The notes: generated from the letters alone by a model not told the origin. 40,000 nt of DNA from Flavobacteriaceae bacterium (GCA_023558315.1 JAMJVX010000045.1:1-40000), one strand, 5' to 3'; shown: positions 25,186 to 34,037, counted from the stretch's first letter. Program-made: numbers and translations.

Positions 25186-25193
25186 TATATTTG
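25186..25193 (+). promoter_or_regulatory. -7 promoter box of the lipoprotein gene inside the trp operon
   Basis: TATATTTG matches TAnnTTTG and lies 11 bases after the trpG stop and 54 bases before the lipoprotein ATG. It gives the inserted gene an independent promoter and may also drive trpDCFBA, because no strong terminator is seen after the insert. Confidence 0.55.
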
Positions 25194-25247
25194 ACACTTA
25201 AATTTCATGAACTAAAAATCAATATATTTTATAATTAAACTATTATA

Positions 25248-26852
25248 ATGAAAACAAAAATCATCAAAAACCAAACAAAATTAAACCCGCGTATATTCTA
25301 CAAACTTGTACTATTTACAATCATATTAAGCGTATATCAATGTAAAAACCCAGAGACAGGAAAGGAACTCAAAGCCATCGCAGTGACGGACGCTAACAAC
25401 AAAGAATATAATGGTGTCATCGCTGGGACAAACATCACTTTTACAGATAAAGTACCTTATGGAACGACAGAAGTAAACCTAAAAACCCTTGCAATCTCTA
25501 ACAAAGCGAGTGCAGATAAAAAAATAGGAGATAAAATTGGAGTAGGCACAAGTACCCTTACTGTATCTGCTGAAGATAATTCCACTCAAAGTTATACTTT
25601 AACCCTTAATGTAGCAGAAATAGATACTGACAATGATATTAATGCGATAGTCATCACCGCAGGAAGTGCAGATTTTAATGGAACCATCAGCGGAACAAAC
25701 ATCACCTTTGACGCCTTACCGTATGGAACGACACAAGTCACGCTAAAAACGTTAAGCATACCAGCGACTGCCACGGCAAATATGTCCGTAAACGACACGC
25801 TAAGTATCAGTGGCGAGACCATCACCGTTACAGCGCAGAACAACAGCACCAAAACCTATTCCCTCACGATGAATATTCTTCCAGCCTCTAAGGAAAAATC
25901 CATTACAGCGATGGTGATAACCGTTAGTGGCAATGACTTTACTGGGACAGTCAGCGGAACCGAGGTAATCTTTAAGGGAATCCCCAACGCCCACGAAGAA
26001 GCCCCCATCACTTTAAAAACGCTCACACTCTCTGCCTTTGCCACGGCAAACAAAAGCGAAGGGAACCCCCTCTCCCTGTCTGGGCAAACCCTCACCGTCA
26101 CTGCACAAGACACCACTACCCAAACCTATACCCTTTCTATAAACCTCTTTGCCCAAAGAAATACCAATAAAGAGTTTAATATTGAAGTAGGGGATTTTAA
26201 TCAATATTTAGGACTTTGGTCAGACGGTACTACTTTATGGATATCGGATAATTGGAATGATAAAATCAACGCATTTAATTTGTCTAATAAAGTAAGAGAG
26301 ATGAGTAAAGATTTAACTCCTTTATCTGGTAATAATAATTTAAGTGGAATATGGTCAGATGGAACAACCCTATGGGTAATTGACTCTGCTGATGATAAAA
26401 TTTATGCCTATAATCTCTCTACCAAAGTAAGAATACCCAGTGAAGATTTTAACACCTTGTCTGGGGCAGGGAATAATGCACCAGGTGGGCTTTGGTCAGA
26501 CGGAACAACCCTTTGGGTAATTGACTCTGCTGATGATAAAATTTATGCCTACAATCTCTCTACCAAAGTAAGAATACCCAATAAAGATTTTAATACCTTG
26601 TCTGGGGCAGGGAATCAAAATGCTACTGGTTTATGGTCTGACGGTACAACACTATGGGTATCAGACGCATCTGATGATAAAATCTACGCCTATAATTTCA
26701 ATACACAATCAAGAGAGCCTAACAAAGATTTTACCCTCCTAACAGACGAAGGAAATAATTTCCCTTTTGGTCTCTGGTCAGATGGCAACACGATTTTTGT
26801 CACAGATATTAATAGAGTAAAATTCTACGCCTATGATTATGCGAGTGAATAG
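25248..26852 (+). CDS. surface lipoprotein with three Ig-like repeats and a five-repeat beta-propeller, lodged inside the trp operon
   Basis: A 534-residue protein with a lipidation cysteine in SVYQCKNPE (C32). Three repeats of about 85 residues follow (roughly 41-124, 130-214, 217-301), each with a 'DFNGTISGTNITF ... LKTLSI ... LTVTAQDNSTQSYTL' strand pattern, resembling cadherin/BIG-type sandwiches. Five propeller repeats (about 323-534) have the core LWSDGTTLWVIDSADDKIYA. The gene splits trpG from trpD and has nothing to do with tryptophan by sequence. The Ig part is unusually G+C-rich (36 of 60 bases in 26041-26100, against 18 of 60 in the trpD row 27001-27060), pointing to a foreign or shuffled domain. 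Its role may be adhesion or ligand binding. Confidence 0.85.
   Translation: MKTKIIKNQTKLNPRIFYKLVLFTIILSVYQCKNPETGKELKAIAVTDANNKEYNGVIAGTNITFTDKVPYGTTEVNLKTLAISNKASADKKIGDKIGVGTSTLTVSAEDNSTQSYTLTLNVAEIDTDNDINAIVITAGSADFNGTISGTNITFDALPYGTTQVTLKTLSIPATATANMSVNDTLSISGETITVTAQNNSTKTYSLTMNILPASKEKSITAMVITVSGNDFTGTVSGTEVIFKGIPNAHEEAPITLKTLTLSAFATANKSEGNPLSLSGQTLTVTAQDTTTQTYTLSINLFAQRNTNKEFNIEVGDFNQYLGLWSDGTTLWISDNWNDKINAFNLSNKVREMSKDLTPLSGNNNLSGIWSDGTTLWVIDSADDKIYAYNLSTKVRIPSEDFNTLSGAGNNAPGGLWSDGTTLWVIDSADDKIYAYNLSTKVRIPNKDFNTLSGAGNQNATGLWSDGTTLWVSDASDDKIYAYNFNTQSREPNKDFTLLTDEGNNFPFGLWSDGNTIFVTDINRVKFYAYDYASE
26217..26852 (+). repeat. tandem propeller repeats, period 135-141 bp
   Basis: The TGGTCAGA/TGGTCTGA core recurs at 26217, 26352, 26493, 26634 and 26775, with spacings of 135, 141, 141 and 141 bases. 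The second and third copies are nearly identical at the DNA level for more than 100 bases, which points to recent duplication or gene conversion. A related single copy is found in the pseudogene near 34571. Confidence 0.9.
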
Positions 26853-26899
26853 TTTTCAAAATTCCAAATTAGAGGAGCGATTGTATTAATCATAACATT

Positions 26900-27895
26900 T
26901 TGAACAAAGAAATAAAACCTGTTTTTAACCAAACAACTTTAAATAGAAAAGGTGCTTATTTAGCACTGAAAGCTATAATAGAAGACGTGACTATTCCTCA
27001 AAGTCAAATTGCCTCATTTCTTACAGTTTTTAGTATTAGAAAACCCTTGTTAGAAGAAGTATTAGGCTTTAGAGATTATTTAATAGAAGTAGCGAAAATA
27101 GTACATTTTGATGCGGATACAATTGATTTATGTGGTACTGGAGGAGATAATAAAAATACATTTAATATTAGCACCCTAGCTTCTTTCGTGGTTGCAGGAG
27201 CTGGATATAAAGTTACTAAACATGGGAATTATAGTTTTTCTTCTATCAGTGGTAGTAGTACGGTATTAGAGCATTTAGGGTATCGATTTACCAATGACAA
27301 TGCCGAATTAAAAAAGCAGTTAGATAATGCGAATATTTGTTATTTACACGCCCCTCTTTTTCATTCTTCTTTAAAAAAATTAGGGTTAATCCGAAAAGAA
27401 TTAGGATTTAGAACGGTTGTCAATTTATTAGGTCCTTTACTAAATCCAGCGCTCCCAAAATATCAATGTACTGGAGTTTTTAACCTTGAGTCAGCAAGGA
27501 TATATCAGAATGTATTTGATGCTATAGACACACAATATTCAATCATTCACAACTTGATAGGATATGATGAAGCGGTTCCATTTAATTACAACAAAGTGAT
27601 AACTCCCAACGAAAAAACCTTTATAAATTTATCTGAATTTAATTTTAAAAAATATTTTCCAGAAGATATTGAAGGAGGAGAAAACATCATTGAAAATGCT
27701 GCTATTTTTACTAGTATTTTAAATAACAAAACGACAGAAGCAAAAAAAAATACCGTTTTACTCAATAGTGCTATTGCAATAAAAACGATAGAAAAAAACA
27801 GTTTGAAGGAAGCCTTTGAAATCGCTAAAGAATCTTTGGAAAGTGGAAAAGCATTACATAGTTTTAATACATTAATTAAAGTCAGTAACTCATGA
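26900..27895 (+). CDS. trpD: anthranilate phosphoribosyltransferase
   Basis: A 331-residue family member with the phosphoribosyl pyrophosphate site LCGTGGDNKNTFNIST, then KHGNYSFSSISGSSTVLEHLG and VVNLLGPLLNPA. It adds phosphoribose to anthranilate, the second step of the pathway. The best start is a TTG at 26900; no ATG gives a better N-terminus and the frame is open upstream. The gene lies 47 bases after the inserted lipoprotein gene and overlaps trpC by 4 bases (ATGA). A weak start codon may tune its output. Confidence 0.95.
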   Translation: MNKEIKPVFNQTTLNRKGAYLALKAIIEDVTIPQSQIASFLTVFSIRKPLLEEVLGFRDYLIEVAKIVHFDADTIDLCGTGGDNKNTFNISTLASFVVAGAGYKVTKHGNYSFSSISGSSTVLEHLGYRFTNDNAELKKQLDNANICYLHAPLFHSSLKKLGLIRKELGFRTVVNLLGPLLNPALPKYQCTGVFNLESARIYQNVFDAIDTQYSIIHNLIGYDEAVPFNYNKVITPNEKTFINLSEFNFKKYFPEDIEGGENIIENAAIFTSILNNKTTEAKKNTVLLNSAIAIKTIEKNSLKEAFEIAKESLESGKALHSFNTLIKVSNS

Positions 27896-28665
27896 CCATA
27901 TTAGATTCTATCATAGAGCACAAAAAAGAAAAGGTTTTACTAGCTCAAAAAGAGACCCCCTTATCGTTATTAAAAAATACAGAATATTATCAGAGAACCC
28001 CTTATTCTTTAAATAAAAGTTTTCAATCAACAAATGGGATTATCGCTGAATTTAAAAGAAAATCTCCTTCCAAAGGAATTTTACATCCAAATCCAGATAT
28101 TTTAAAAATAACCCAAGGGTATCAAAAAGCAAATGTTTCTGCATTATCTGTGCTTACGGATTCACATTTTTTTGGTGGGCAGAATGAAGATATTGGAAAT
28201 ATTAGAAACAAAATAATTATTCCTATTTTACGAAAAGACTTTATCCTCAGTGAATATCAAATTCATGAAACAAAAGCCCTTGGTGCAGATGTTCTATTGC
28301 TTATCGCTCGCTGTCTTAGCAAAGAACAAATTAAAGAATTTACGGAAATAGCACATTCCATAGGTTTAGAAGTTTTATTAGAATTAAATCAAATAGAAGA
28401 AATAGATAAAATTGCTCCGAATATTAAACATATAGGGGTAAACAATAGAAATTTAAACACTTTTGAAGTAGATATAAATAACACAAAATTCATTTTTGAT
28501 ACAATAGGGAACAATTACAATAAAATTGCTGAAAGTGGATTATCAAACCCTTCTACTATTCGCGAATTGAAAAAGGAAAATATAAATGGGTTTTTAATTG
28601 GAGAACATTTTATGAAGCAAGTAAACCCTGAAATAGCATGTGCTACATTTTGTAAAGAGTTATAG
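27892..28665 (+). CDS. trpC: indole-3-glycerol phosphate synthase
   Basis: A 257-residue TIM barrel not fused to TrpF. The active site shows as IIAEFKRKSPSKG (Glu and Lys), ALSVLTDSHFFGG, ILRKDFILSEYQI (catalytic lysine) and GVNNRNLNTFEVD, then IAESGLSN at the phosphate site. It closes the indole ring from carboxyphenylaminodeoxyribulose phosphate. Its ATG overlaps the trpD stop by 4 bases. trpF follows after 3 bases. Confidence 0.97.
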   Translation: MTILDSIIEHKKEKVLLAQKETPLSLLKNTEYYQRTPYSLNKSFQSTNGIIAEFKRKSPSKGILHPNPDILKITQGYQKANVSALSVLTDSHFFGGQNEDIGNIRNKIIIPILRKDFILSEYQIHETKALGADVLLLIARCLSKEQIKEFTEIAHSIGLEVLLELNQIEEIDKIAPNIKHIGVNNRNLNTFEVDINNTKFIFDTIGNNYNKIAESGLSNPSTIRELKKENINGFLIGEHFMKQVNPEIACATFCKEL

Positions 28666-28668
28666 TTC

Positions 28669-29301
28669 ATGAGACAAAAATTAAAAATAAAAGTTTGCGG
28701 AAATAAGTTTCCAGATAATTATTCTGCTATAGATGCATTAGATGTAGATTATTTAGGATTTATTTCTTATAGTAAATCCATGCGCTCTGTAGAAATAAAC
28801 AAATTAGTTTCCTCTCCGAAATTTTCAGTATTGAAAGCACAAAAAATTCTTGTAGTTGTTGACCCTGATAAAACAGAACTAGAAAATTCACTTTCCTATT
28901 TTGATGGAGTTCAACTTCATGGTAATGAACCTATTGAAACAATACAATTTATTAGAGAAACCTTTCCCCATCTAACTATAATTAAAGCCATTCCCGTTGA
29001 GACTGAAAAGGATATAAAAAAATGTATAGATTATGTTTCTTATATTGATTATTTTCTTTTTGATGCAAAAGGAAAAAATATAGGGGGAAATGGAATTACT
29101 TTTGACTGGAATATTTTAGAAAAATATACTTTAAATATACCTTATTTTCTAAGTGGTGGATTACATATTGGAGAGGTAGAAAATATTAATAACTTATCCT
29201 TTGAAAAACTAGTTGGGGTTGATATTAATAGTAAATTTGAAACTGATTTTGCCGTAAAAGATACGCAATTAATCCAACAATTTTTAACACAAATACAATG
29301 A
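28669..29301 (+). CDS. trpF: phosphoribosylanthranilate isomerase
   Basis: A 210-residue monofunctional isomerase. The general base is the cysteine in IKVCGNKF, and the general acid is the aspartate of YFLFDAKGKNIGGNGITFDW. VQLHGNEP and YFLSGGLHIGEV are also typical. It carries out the Amadori rearrangement between TrpD and TrpC. GLHIGEV differs from the commoner 'GGL.p.Nv', but the fold order is intact. trpB overlaps its end by 4 bases. Confidence 0.94.
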   Translation: MRQKLKIKVCGNKFPDNYSAIDALDVDYLGFISYSKSMRSVEINKLVSSPKFSVLKAQKILVVVDPDKTELENSLSYFDGVQLHGNEPIETIQFIRETFPHLTIIKAIPVETEKDIKKCIDYVSYIDYFLFDAKGKNIGGNGITFDWNILEKYTLNIPYFLSGGLHIGEVENINNLSFEKLVGVDINSKFETDFAVKDTQLIQQFLTQIQ

Positions 29302-30479
29302 GTAGATACACAATAGATTCTGAGGGTTTTTATGGAGAGTTTGGAGGGGCTTTTATCCCTGAAATGTTAGTGCCCAATATTCAAGAATTACAAGAAAATT
29401 ATGAAAATATAATAAACTCAGAAGCCTTTAAAAAAGAATTTATTTCTTTACTTAAAAATTACGTAGGAAGACCTTCCCCGCTTTATTATGCAAATAATTT
29501 ATCTACTCACTACAACACTACTATTTTTTTGAAAAGAGAAGATGTTAACCATACGGGGTCTCATAAAGTTAACAATACCATAGGGCAAGTATTAATAGCA
29601 AAACATTTAGGCAAAAAATATATTATCGCTGAAACTGGAGCAGGACAACACGGAGTAGCTACAGCAACCGTCTGCGCATTGATGAATATAAAATGTAAAG
29701 TATTTATGGGGGCAAAAGATGTGGAACGTCAATCGTCTAACTACAATAGAATGAATATGTTAGGTGCTGAAGTAATTCCTGTAACTAGTGGGAGCAAAAC
29801 CCTCAAGGACGCAACAAATGAAGCCTTACGATATTGGATTGCAAACCCTAATGCGTATTACCTTATAGGGTCAGCCATTGGACCACATCCCTATCCTGAT
29901 ATGGTTACAAAATTACAATCCGTGATAGGTGATGAGATAAAACAACAACTCACAAATGAATATCAGCAGAATAAACCTAATTATGTAATTGCTTGTGTAG
30001 GAGGAGGAAGCAATGCCGCAGGAAGTTTTTATTCTTTTTTAGAAGATGAAGACGTAAAACTTATAGGAGCAGAAGCCCATGGAAAGGGAGAGGAGACTGG
30101 GAAATCTGCAGCTACTCTAAATCTAGGTAAAAAAGGAGTAATTCATGGGTGTATGACCTATTTAATGCAAAACAAAGATGGACAAATAAAGGAACCCTAT
30201 TCTATTTCTGCTGGATTAGATTATCCTGGAATAGGCCCTCTACATGCACATTTATATCGCACAAATCGTGCACAATATATCCCTGTTTCTGACAAAGAAG
30301 CACTCAAAGCAGCTTATTTTCTCACACAAAAAGAAGGGATTATCCCTGCATTAGAATCTGCTCATGCTTTAGGAGTGTTAGAAAAACTTTCATTTAAGAA
30401 AAAAGACATTGTAGTTGTTACACTTTCAGGAAAAGGGGATAAAGACATAGAAACGTATATTAAAAATAGTGTGAAATGA
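29298..30479 (+). CDS. trpB: tryptophan synthase beta subunit
   Basis: A 393-residue PLP enzyme. It begins with GFYGEFGGAFIPEML, has GRPSPLYYA, and the PLP lysine in LKREDVNHTGSHKVNNTIGQ. The cofactor phosphate loop is CVGGGSNAAGSFY, and the C-terminal part has GLDYPGIGPLHAHLYRTNRA. It condenses indole with serine. This is the standard TrpB1 type that works with TrpA. It overlaps trpF and trpA by 4 bases on each side, a sign of strict coupling. Confidence 0.98.
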   Translation: MSRYTIDSEGFYGEFGGAFIPEMLVPNIQELQENYENIINSEAFKKEFISLLKNYVGRPSPLYYANNLSTHYNTTIFLKREDVNHTGSHKVNNTIGQVLIAKHLGKKYIIAETGAGQHGVATATVCALMNIKCKVFMGAKDVERQSSNYNRMNMLGAEVIPVTSGSKTLKDATNEALRYWIANPNAYYLIGSAIGPHPYPDMVTKLQSVIGDEIKQQLTNEYQQNKPNYVIACVGGGSNAAGSFYSFLEDEDVKLIGAEAHGKGEETGKSAATLNLGKKGVIHGCMTYLMQNKDGQIKEPYSISAGLDYPGIGPLHAHLYRTNRAQYIPVSDKEALKAAYFLTQKEGIIPALESAHALGVLEKLSFKKKDIVVVTLSGKGDKDIETYIKNSVK

Positions 30480-31234
30480 ATAATAAATTAACGCAATTAC
30501 TTTCAACAAAACAAAAAGATATTCTCACTTTATACTTTACTGCGGGTTTTCCAAAATTAGAGAGCACAATCTCTATTCTAAAGGGATTAGATTCCACAGA
30601 TGTTGATATTATTGAAGTGGGTATTCCTTTTACAGACCCTGTTGCGGACGGCCCTGTAATACAAAAAAGTAACACTGTCGCTTTAAAAAATGGAATTACA
30701 CTACCTCTGCTTTTTAAACAATTACAAGAAGTAAATATTTCAAAACCCATTGTTTTGATGGGGTATTTTAATCAATTTTTGCAGTTTGGTGCAGAACAAT
30801 TTTGCACCCAATGTAAAGCGGCTAATGTTTCTGGGTTAATCATTCCAGACTTACCAATTGCATATTTTAATACGCATTACAAAGAATTATTTGACTCTAA
30901 TAATCTTCACAATCATTATTTAATAACCCCACAAACTTCTGATGAAAGAATTAGAGAAATAGACAATATTAGTACAAGTTTTATATATGCAGTAGCTGAC
31001 AATAGTATCACTGGGAATACAAAAGATTTTAACGATGCACAAGTAGCGTATTTTAAAAGAATCGCCATGCTAAAATTAAAAAGCCCTATACAATTTGGAT
31101 TTGGCATATATAACAATGCTACGTTTTCTAAAGTTTGTCAATATGGACATGGTGGCATCATCGGAAGTAGTTTTATAAAAGCGCTTGAAAAAGGGAATAG
31201 TATAACTGATTTTGTGAAAAATATACGTGGGTAA
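30476..31234 (+). CDS. trpA: tryptophan synthase alpha subunit
   Basis: A 252-residue TIM barrel of the usual length. The catalytic Glu and Asp lie in DIIEVGIPFTDPVADGPVIQ. GLIIPDLPI and the phosphate site FGFGIYNNATF are recognisable. It cleaves indole-3-glycerol phosphate and channels indole to TrpB. It is the last trp gene; rlmD starts 4 bases after its stop, so transcription probably continues. Confidence 0.96.
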   Translation: MNNKLTQLLSTKQKDILTLYFTAGFPKLESTISILKGLDSTDVDIIEVGIPFTDPVADGPVIQKSNTVALKNGITLPLLFKQLQEVNISKPIVLMGYFNQFLQFGAEQFCTQCKAANVSGLIIPDLPIAYFNTHYKELFDSNNLHNHYLITPQTSDERIREIDNISTSFIYAVADNSITGNTKDFNDAQVAYFKRIAMLKLKSPIQFGFGIYNNATFSKVCQYGHGGIIGSSFIKALEKGNSITDFVKNIRG

Positions 31235-31238
31235 AAAT

Positions 31239-32627
31239 ATGTTAAAACTAACTAAAAAATTAACGATTGTTGATTTTGCTACTAAAGGTTTTTTAGTAGG
31301 CAAAACAGAGGAAGGTTTAGTCGTTTTCCTAAAAGACGTTGTTCCAGATGACGTTGTCAATGCTTTTATTTATAAAAAAAGAAAAGGAGTCTTTTACGGA
31401 AAAGTCACTGATTTTATTTCCTATTCAAAGAATAGGGTTGAGCCTGTTTGTTCTCATTTTGGGGACTGTGGAGGGTGTAAATGGTTACATATATCTTATG
31501 ATACTCAACTAAAATTTAAAGAAAAGAAAGTTCGTGATGATATAGAAAAATTAGCTAAAATTGAAGAAATGAAATATTTTCCAATTATTGGCTCAAAGGA
31601 AACTAGCTACTATAGAAATAAAGTGGAGTTTTCTTTTTCTAACAATAGATGGTTTACTCAAAAAGAAATAGAAAGCGATAAAAAACTTACTAAAAATGGA
31701 TTGGGATTTCACAAATCTGGAATGTGGGATAAAGTAGTGGATATTGAGAAATGTTATTTGCAAAAAGACCCTTCTAATTCCATAAGGAATGAAATTCGAA
31801 AATATGCTATAGATAATAATTTAGATTTTTATGATTTAAAAAATCAAACAGGGTTCTTACGAAATATCATGATTCGTACCTCAACTACAAATGAGATAAT
31901 GGTACTCATACAGTTTTATGAGGAACGGGGAAAAGAACGAATTGCTTTATTAGAATTTTTAATTACAAAATTTCCTTCTATCACCTCATTAGTATACGTT
32001 ATTAATAATAAAGGAAATGATTCTATATACGACCAAGAAATAAGCACTTATCACGGTAATAAATATATTTATGATACTTTACTCCATTTAAAATTTAAAA
32101 TAAATGCAAAATCCTTTTTTCAAATTAATGCTACACAAACGATAGAGTTATACAATACAATAACTAAGTTTGGTGATTTCAGCAAAGATGAAGTCGTATA
32201 TGATTTATATACAGGGATTGGCTCCATAGCACTATTTATAGCAGATAAAGTAAAAAAAGTAATTGGAATAGAGACAGTGAAAGAAGCCATTGAAAATGCT
32301 AATGAAAACAAAGAGATAAATAATATTAAAAATGCCTCATTTTTTTGTGGAGATGTAAAAGATGTACTTTTTAAAAGTTCTTTTAACGAAGAAAAACCAG
32401 ATACTATTATCATTGACCCACCTAGAGAGGGGATTCATAAAAAAGTTGTCCAAAAGATAATTGAAATATCTCCTAATAAAATTATATATATAAGTTGTAA
32501 TCCAACAACACAAGCCAGAGACATATTTTTACTAAAAGAAAAATACAAATGTCTGTATAATCAAACAATTGATATGTTTCCGAATACGGAACATATAGAA
32601 AATGTTATACTTTTGCAAAAAATATAG
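31239..32627 (+). CDS. rlmD: 23S rRNA (uracil-5-)-methyltransferase, RlmD/RumA type
   Basis: About 462 residues from the ATG at 31239 (a GTG at 31227 overlaps the end of trpA and is less likely). An N-terminal TRAM-like domain is followed by a 4Fe-4S cluster motif CSHFGDCGGCKW and a later cysteine in IEKCYLQ. The Rossmann methyltransferase part has FFQINATQTIELYN, YDLYTGIGSIALFIA, DPPREGIHKKV and the nucleophile loop YISCNPTTQARD. It methylates a uridine of 23S rRNA with S-adenosylmethionine. It belongs to a conserved flavobacterial run with DUF6452 and DUF6048 genes. Confidence 0.94.
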   Translation: MLKLTKKLTIVDFATKGFLVGKTEEGLVVFLKDVVPDDVVNAFIYKKRKGVFYGKVTDFISYSKNRVEPVCSHFGDCGGCKWLHISYDTQLKFKEKKVRDDIEKLAKIEEMKYFPIIGSKETSYYRNKVEFSFSNNRWFTQKEIESDKKLTKNGLGFHKSGMWDKVVDIEKCYLQKDPSNSIRNEIRKYAIDNNLDFYDLKNQTGFLRNIMIRTSTTNEIMVLIQFYEERGKERIALLEFLITKFPSITSLVYVINNKGNDSIYDQEISTYHGNKYIYDTLLHLKFKINAKSFFQINATQTIELYNTITKFGDFSKDEVVYDLYTGIGSIALFIADKVKKVIGIETVKEAIENANENKEINNIKNASFFCGDVKDVLFKSSFNEEKPDTIIIDPPREGIHKKVVQKIIEISPNKIIYISCNPTTQARDIFLLKEKYKCLYNQTIDMFPNTEHIENVILLQKI

Positions 32628-32633
32628 ATATTA

Positions 32634-33173
32634 ATGTCATTTCTTAAATACATCTTCTTACCTGTAATATGTTATTTCATTATCCTAGAAGCCTGCCAAC
32701 CTGATGATATTTGTGGATATGATATACCAGATACGCCTCATGTTATTATTACTTTTTATGACTCTCTATACATTCACAAAGATTCTGTAATTACTGATAC
32801 TACACCTAAAAAAAGAGTTTCTAACTTTTTCTTGAAAGCTTTGTCTGTTAAAAATGGCATATTTTATAGTGGTACAGATTCTATTTTAGTTCCTTTAAAT
32901 CCTGAGGACAAAACAAGTAAATTTCTGTTTGTTAAAAATGCACAAGTTCAGGGAGATAGTATAATAAAAGGAGGGGACATAGATACGTTAACTTTTTCTT
33001 ATACCCGAAAAGATGCATATATCAGTAGAGCATGTGGGTATAAAGCTACCTTCATTTTAAACGAAGAAAATCCTATTATATTCAATGATTCAGTTAAATG
33101 GATATATCAAATAGATAAATTAACCGATACAATTACCAATGACACGCAAACTACTCTTATTATGTATCATTAG
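32634..33173 (+). CDS. DUF6452 family lipoprotein
   Basis: A 179-residue protein with a lipobox cysteine (IILEACQPDD, about residue 21). The motif DICGYDIPDTPHVIITFYD after the cysteine marks the DUF6452 family, and ISRACGYKATFIL lies in the C-terminal half. The signal peptide places it in the envelope. The family usually stands between rlmD and a DUF6048 gene in Flavobacteriia, as here, which suggests a shared envelope role, unknown so far. It ends 35 bases inside the next gene, so translation of the two is coupled. Confidence 0.85.
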   Translation: MSFLKYIFLPVICYFIILEACQPDDICGYDIPDTPHVIITFYDSLYIHKDSVITDTTPKKRVSNFFLKALSVKNGIFYSGTDSILVPLNPEDKTSKFLFVKNAQVQGDSIIKGGDIDTLTFSYTRKDAYISRACGYKATFILNEENPIIFNDSVKWIYQIDKLTDTITNDTQTTLIMYH

Positions 33174-33996
33174 TCTTTTTATTTCAAGTTTTGCTTTTGC
33201 GCAAGTGGACGTACTGAATAAAGTAATTAGTAAATCAAATACTATTACCACTAATAATCAGGCAAAAAAAGAATCAAGAGACACCTTGCCAAAGGTAAAA
33301 GACACTTTGCCCAAAGAACACACTTTTAAGATACGATTTGGAGGAGATCTCTTCAAAAGCGTTGTGCTTAGTGAATTTATTCCTAAAGATTCTGTGAATA
33401 TAAATTATAGAGGGAGTGAATGGGTTATGGATATAGCTGTATATCCAAAATGGTATTTTGCCATAGAATTTGGAGACGAAGACAAAACACAAGTTTCTGA
33501 ACAGCATCATTTTAGAACCAAAGGAACCTATACTAAAATTGGCGTTGATTGGAATTCTCATCAAAATGCTAAAGGAATGGACAATATGGTTTATATAGGT
33601 TTTAGGTATGGATTTAGTCAGCACAGTCAAGAAGTGTTGAGTTATCAATTATTTAATAGGAATAGCTATTGGGGTGTCCCATTAGAGGTCAAAGATGGTT
33701 TGGCTACTGGGATTAGAGAAAACCTTTCTACAAAATGGGTAGAAGGTGTTTTTGGGTTTAAAGCAGAATTATATAATAGTAATATCTATGTGGGGATGGG
33801 AGCGCAATTAAAATTCCTAATAGACAATCCTCAACCAGATAATTTTGCGAACTTATATGTCCCTGGATTTAATAAAATATTAGATGAAATCGCTTTTGGA
33901 GTTGGAATAAATTACACCCTCTCTTACTCTATTCCCATTTATAAGACAAAATTTTATCCCTCTAATAATAAAAGAGTTGACCCTGAACAAGAATAA
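33139..33996 (+). CDS. DUF6048 family outer-membrane barrel protein
   Basis: A 285-residue protein. A signal peptide is followed by AFAQVDVLN and a charged linker with two copies of a DTLPK motif (RDTLPKVKDTLPKEH). The rest is a set of barrel strands: FKIRFGGDLFKSVVLSEF, GSEWVMDIAVYPKWYFAIEF, KIGVDWNSH, MVYIGFRYGFSQ, and a last strand near GVGINYTLSYSIPIY. It overlaps the DUF6452 gene by 35 bases. The pair may form a lipoprotein-barrel complex, which is inference from gene order only. Confidence 0.85.
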   Translation: MTRKLLLLCIISLFISSFAFAQVDVLNKVISKSNTITTNNQAKKESRDTLPKVKDTLPKEHTFKIRFGGDLFKSVVLSEFIPKDSVNINYRGSEWVMDIAVYPKWYFAIEFGDEDKTQVSEQHHFRTKGTYTKIGVDWNSHQNAKGMDNMVYIGFRYGFSQHSQEVLSYQLFNRNSYWGVPLEVKDGLATGIRENLSTKWVEGVFGFKAELYNSNIYVGMGAQLKFLIDNPQPDNFANLYVPGFNKILDEIAFGVGINYTLSYSIPIYKTKFYPSNNKRVDPEQE

Positions 33997-34016
33997 ATTA
34001 ATTAGTAGTAATTAAT
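33997..34016. terminator. 8-bp AT-only hairpin at the end of the trp-rlmD-DUF6048 run
   Basis: ATTAATTA (33997-34004) and TAATTAAT (34009-34016) form a perfect stem with a GTAG loop. It starts one base after the stop of DUF6048 and lies 21 bases before the end of a convergent minus-strand gene. It could end transcription in either direction. Confidence 0.5.
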
Positions 34017-34037
34017 AATTCCTTATTGGCAGAAGGT

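Noticed and set aside
26217-26852. CRISPR-like or other non-coding repeat array
   Set aside because: The periodic sequence stays in one reading frame and encodes propeller blades; the units are 135-141 bases long with no spacers.
32120-32413. Minus-strand ORFs inside rlmD and the trp genes
   Set aside because: They lie antisense to well-identified conserved enzymes and show no family motifs.
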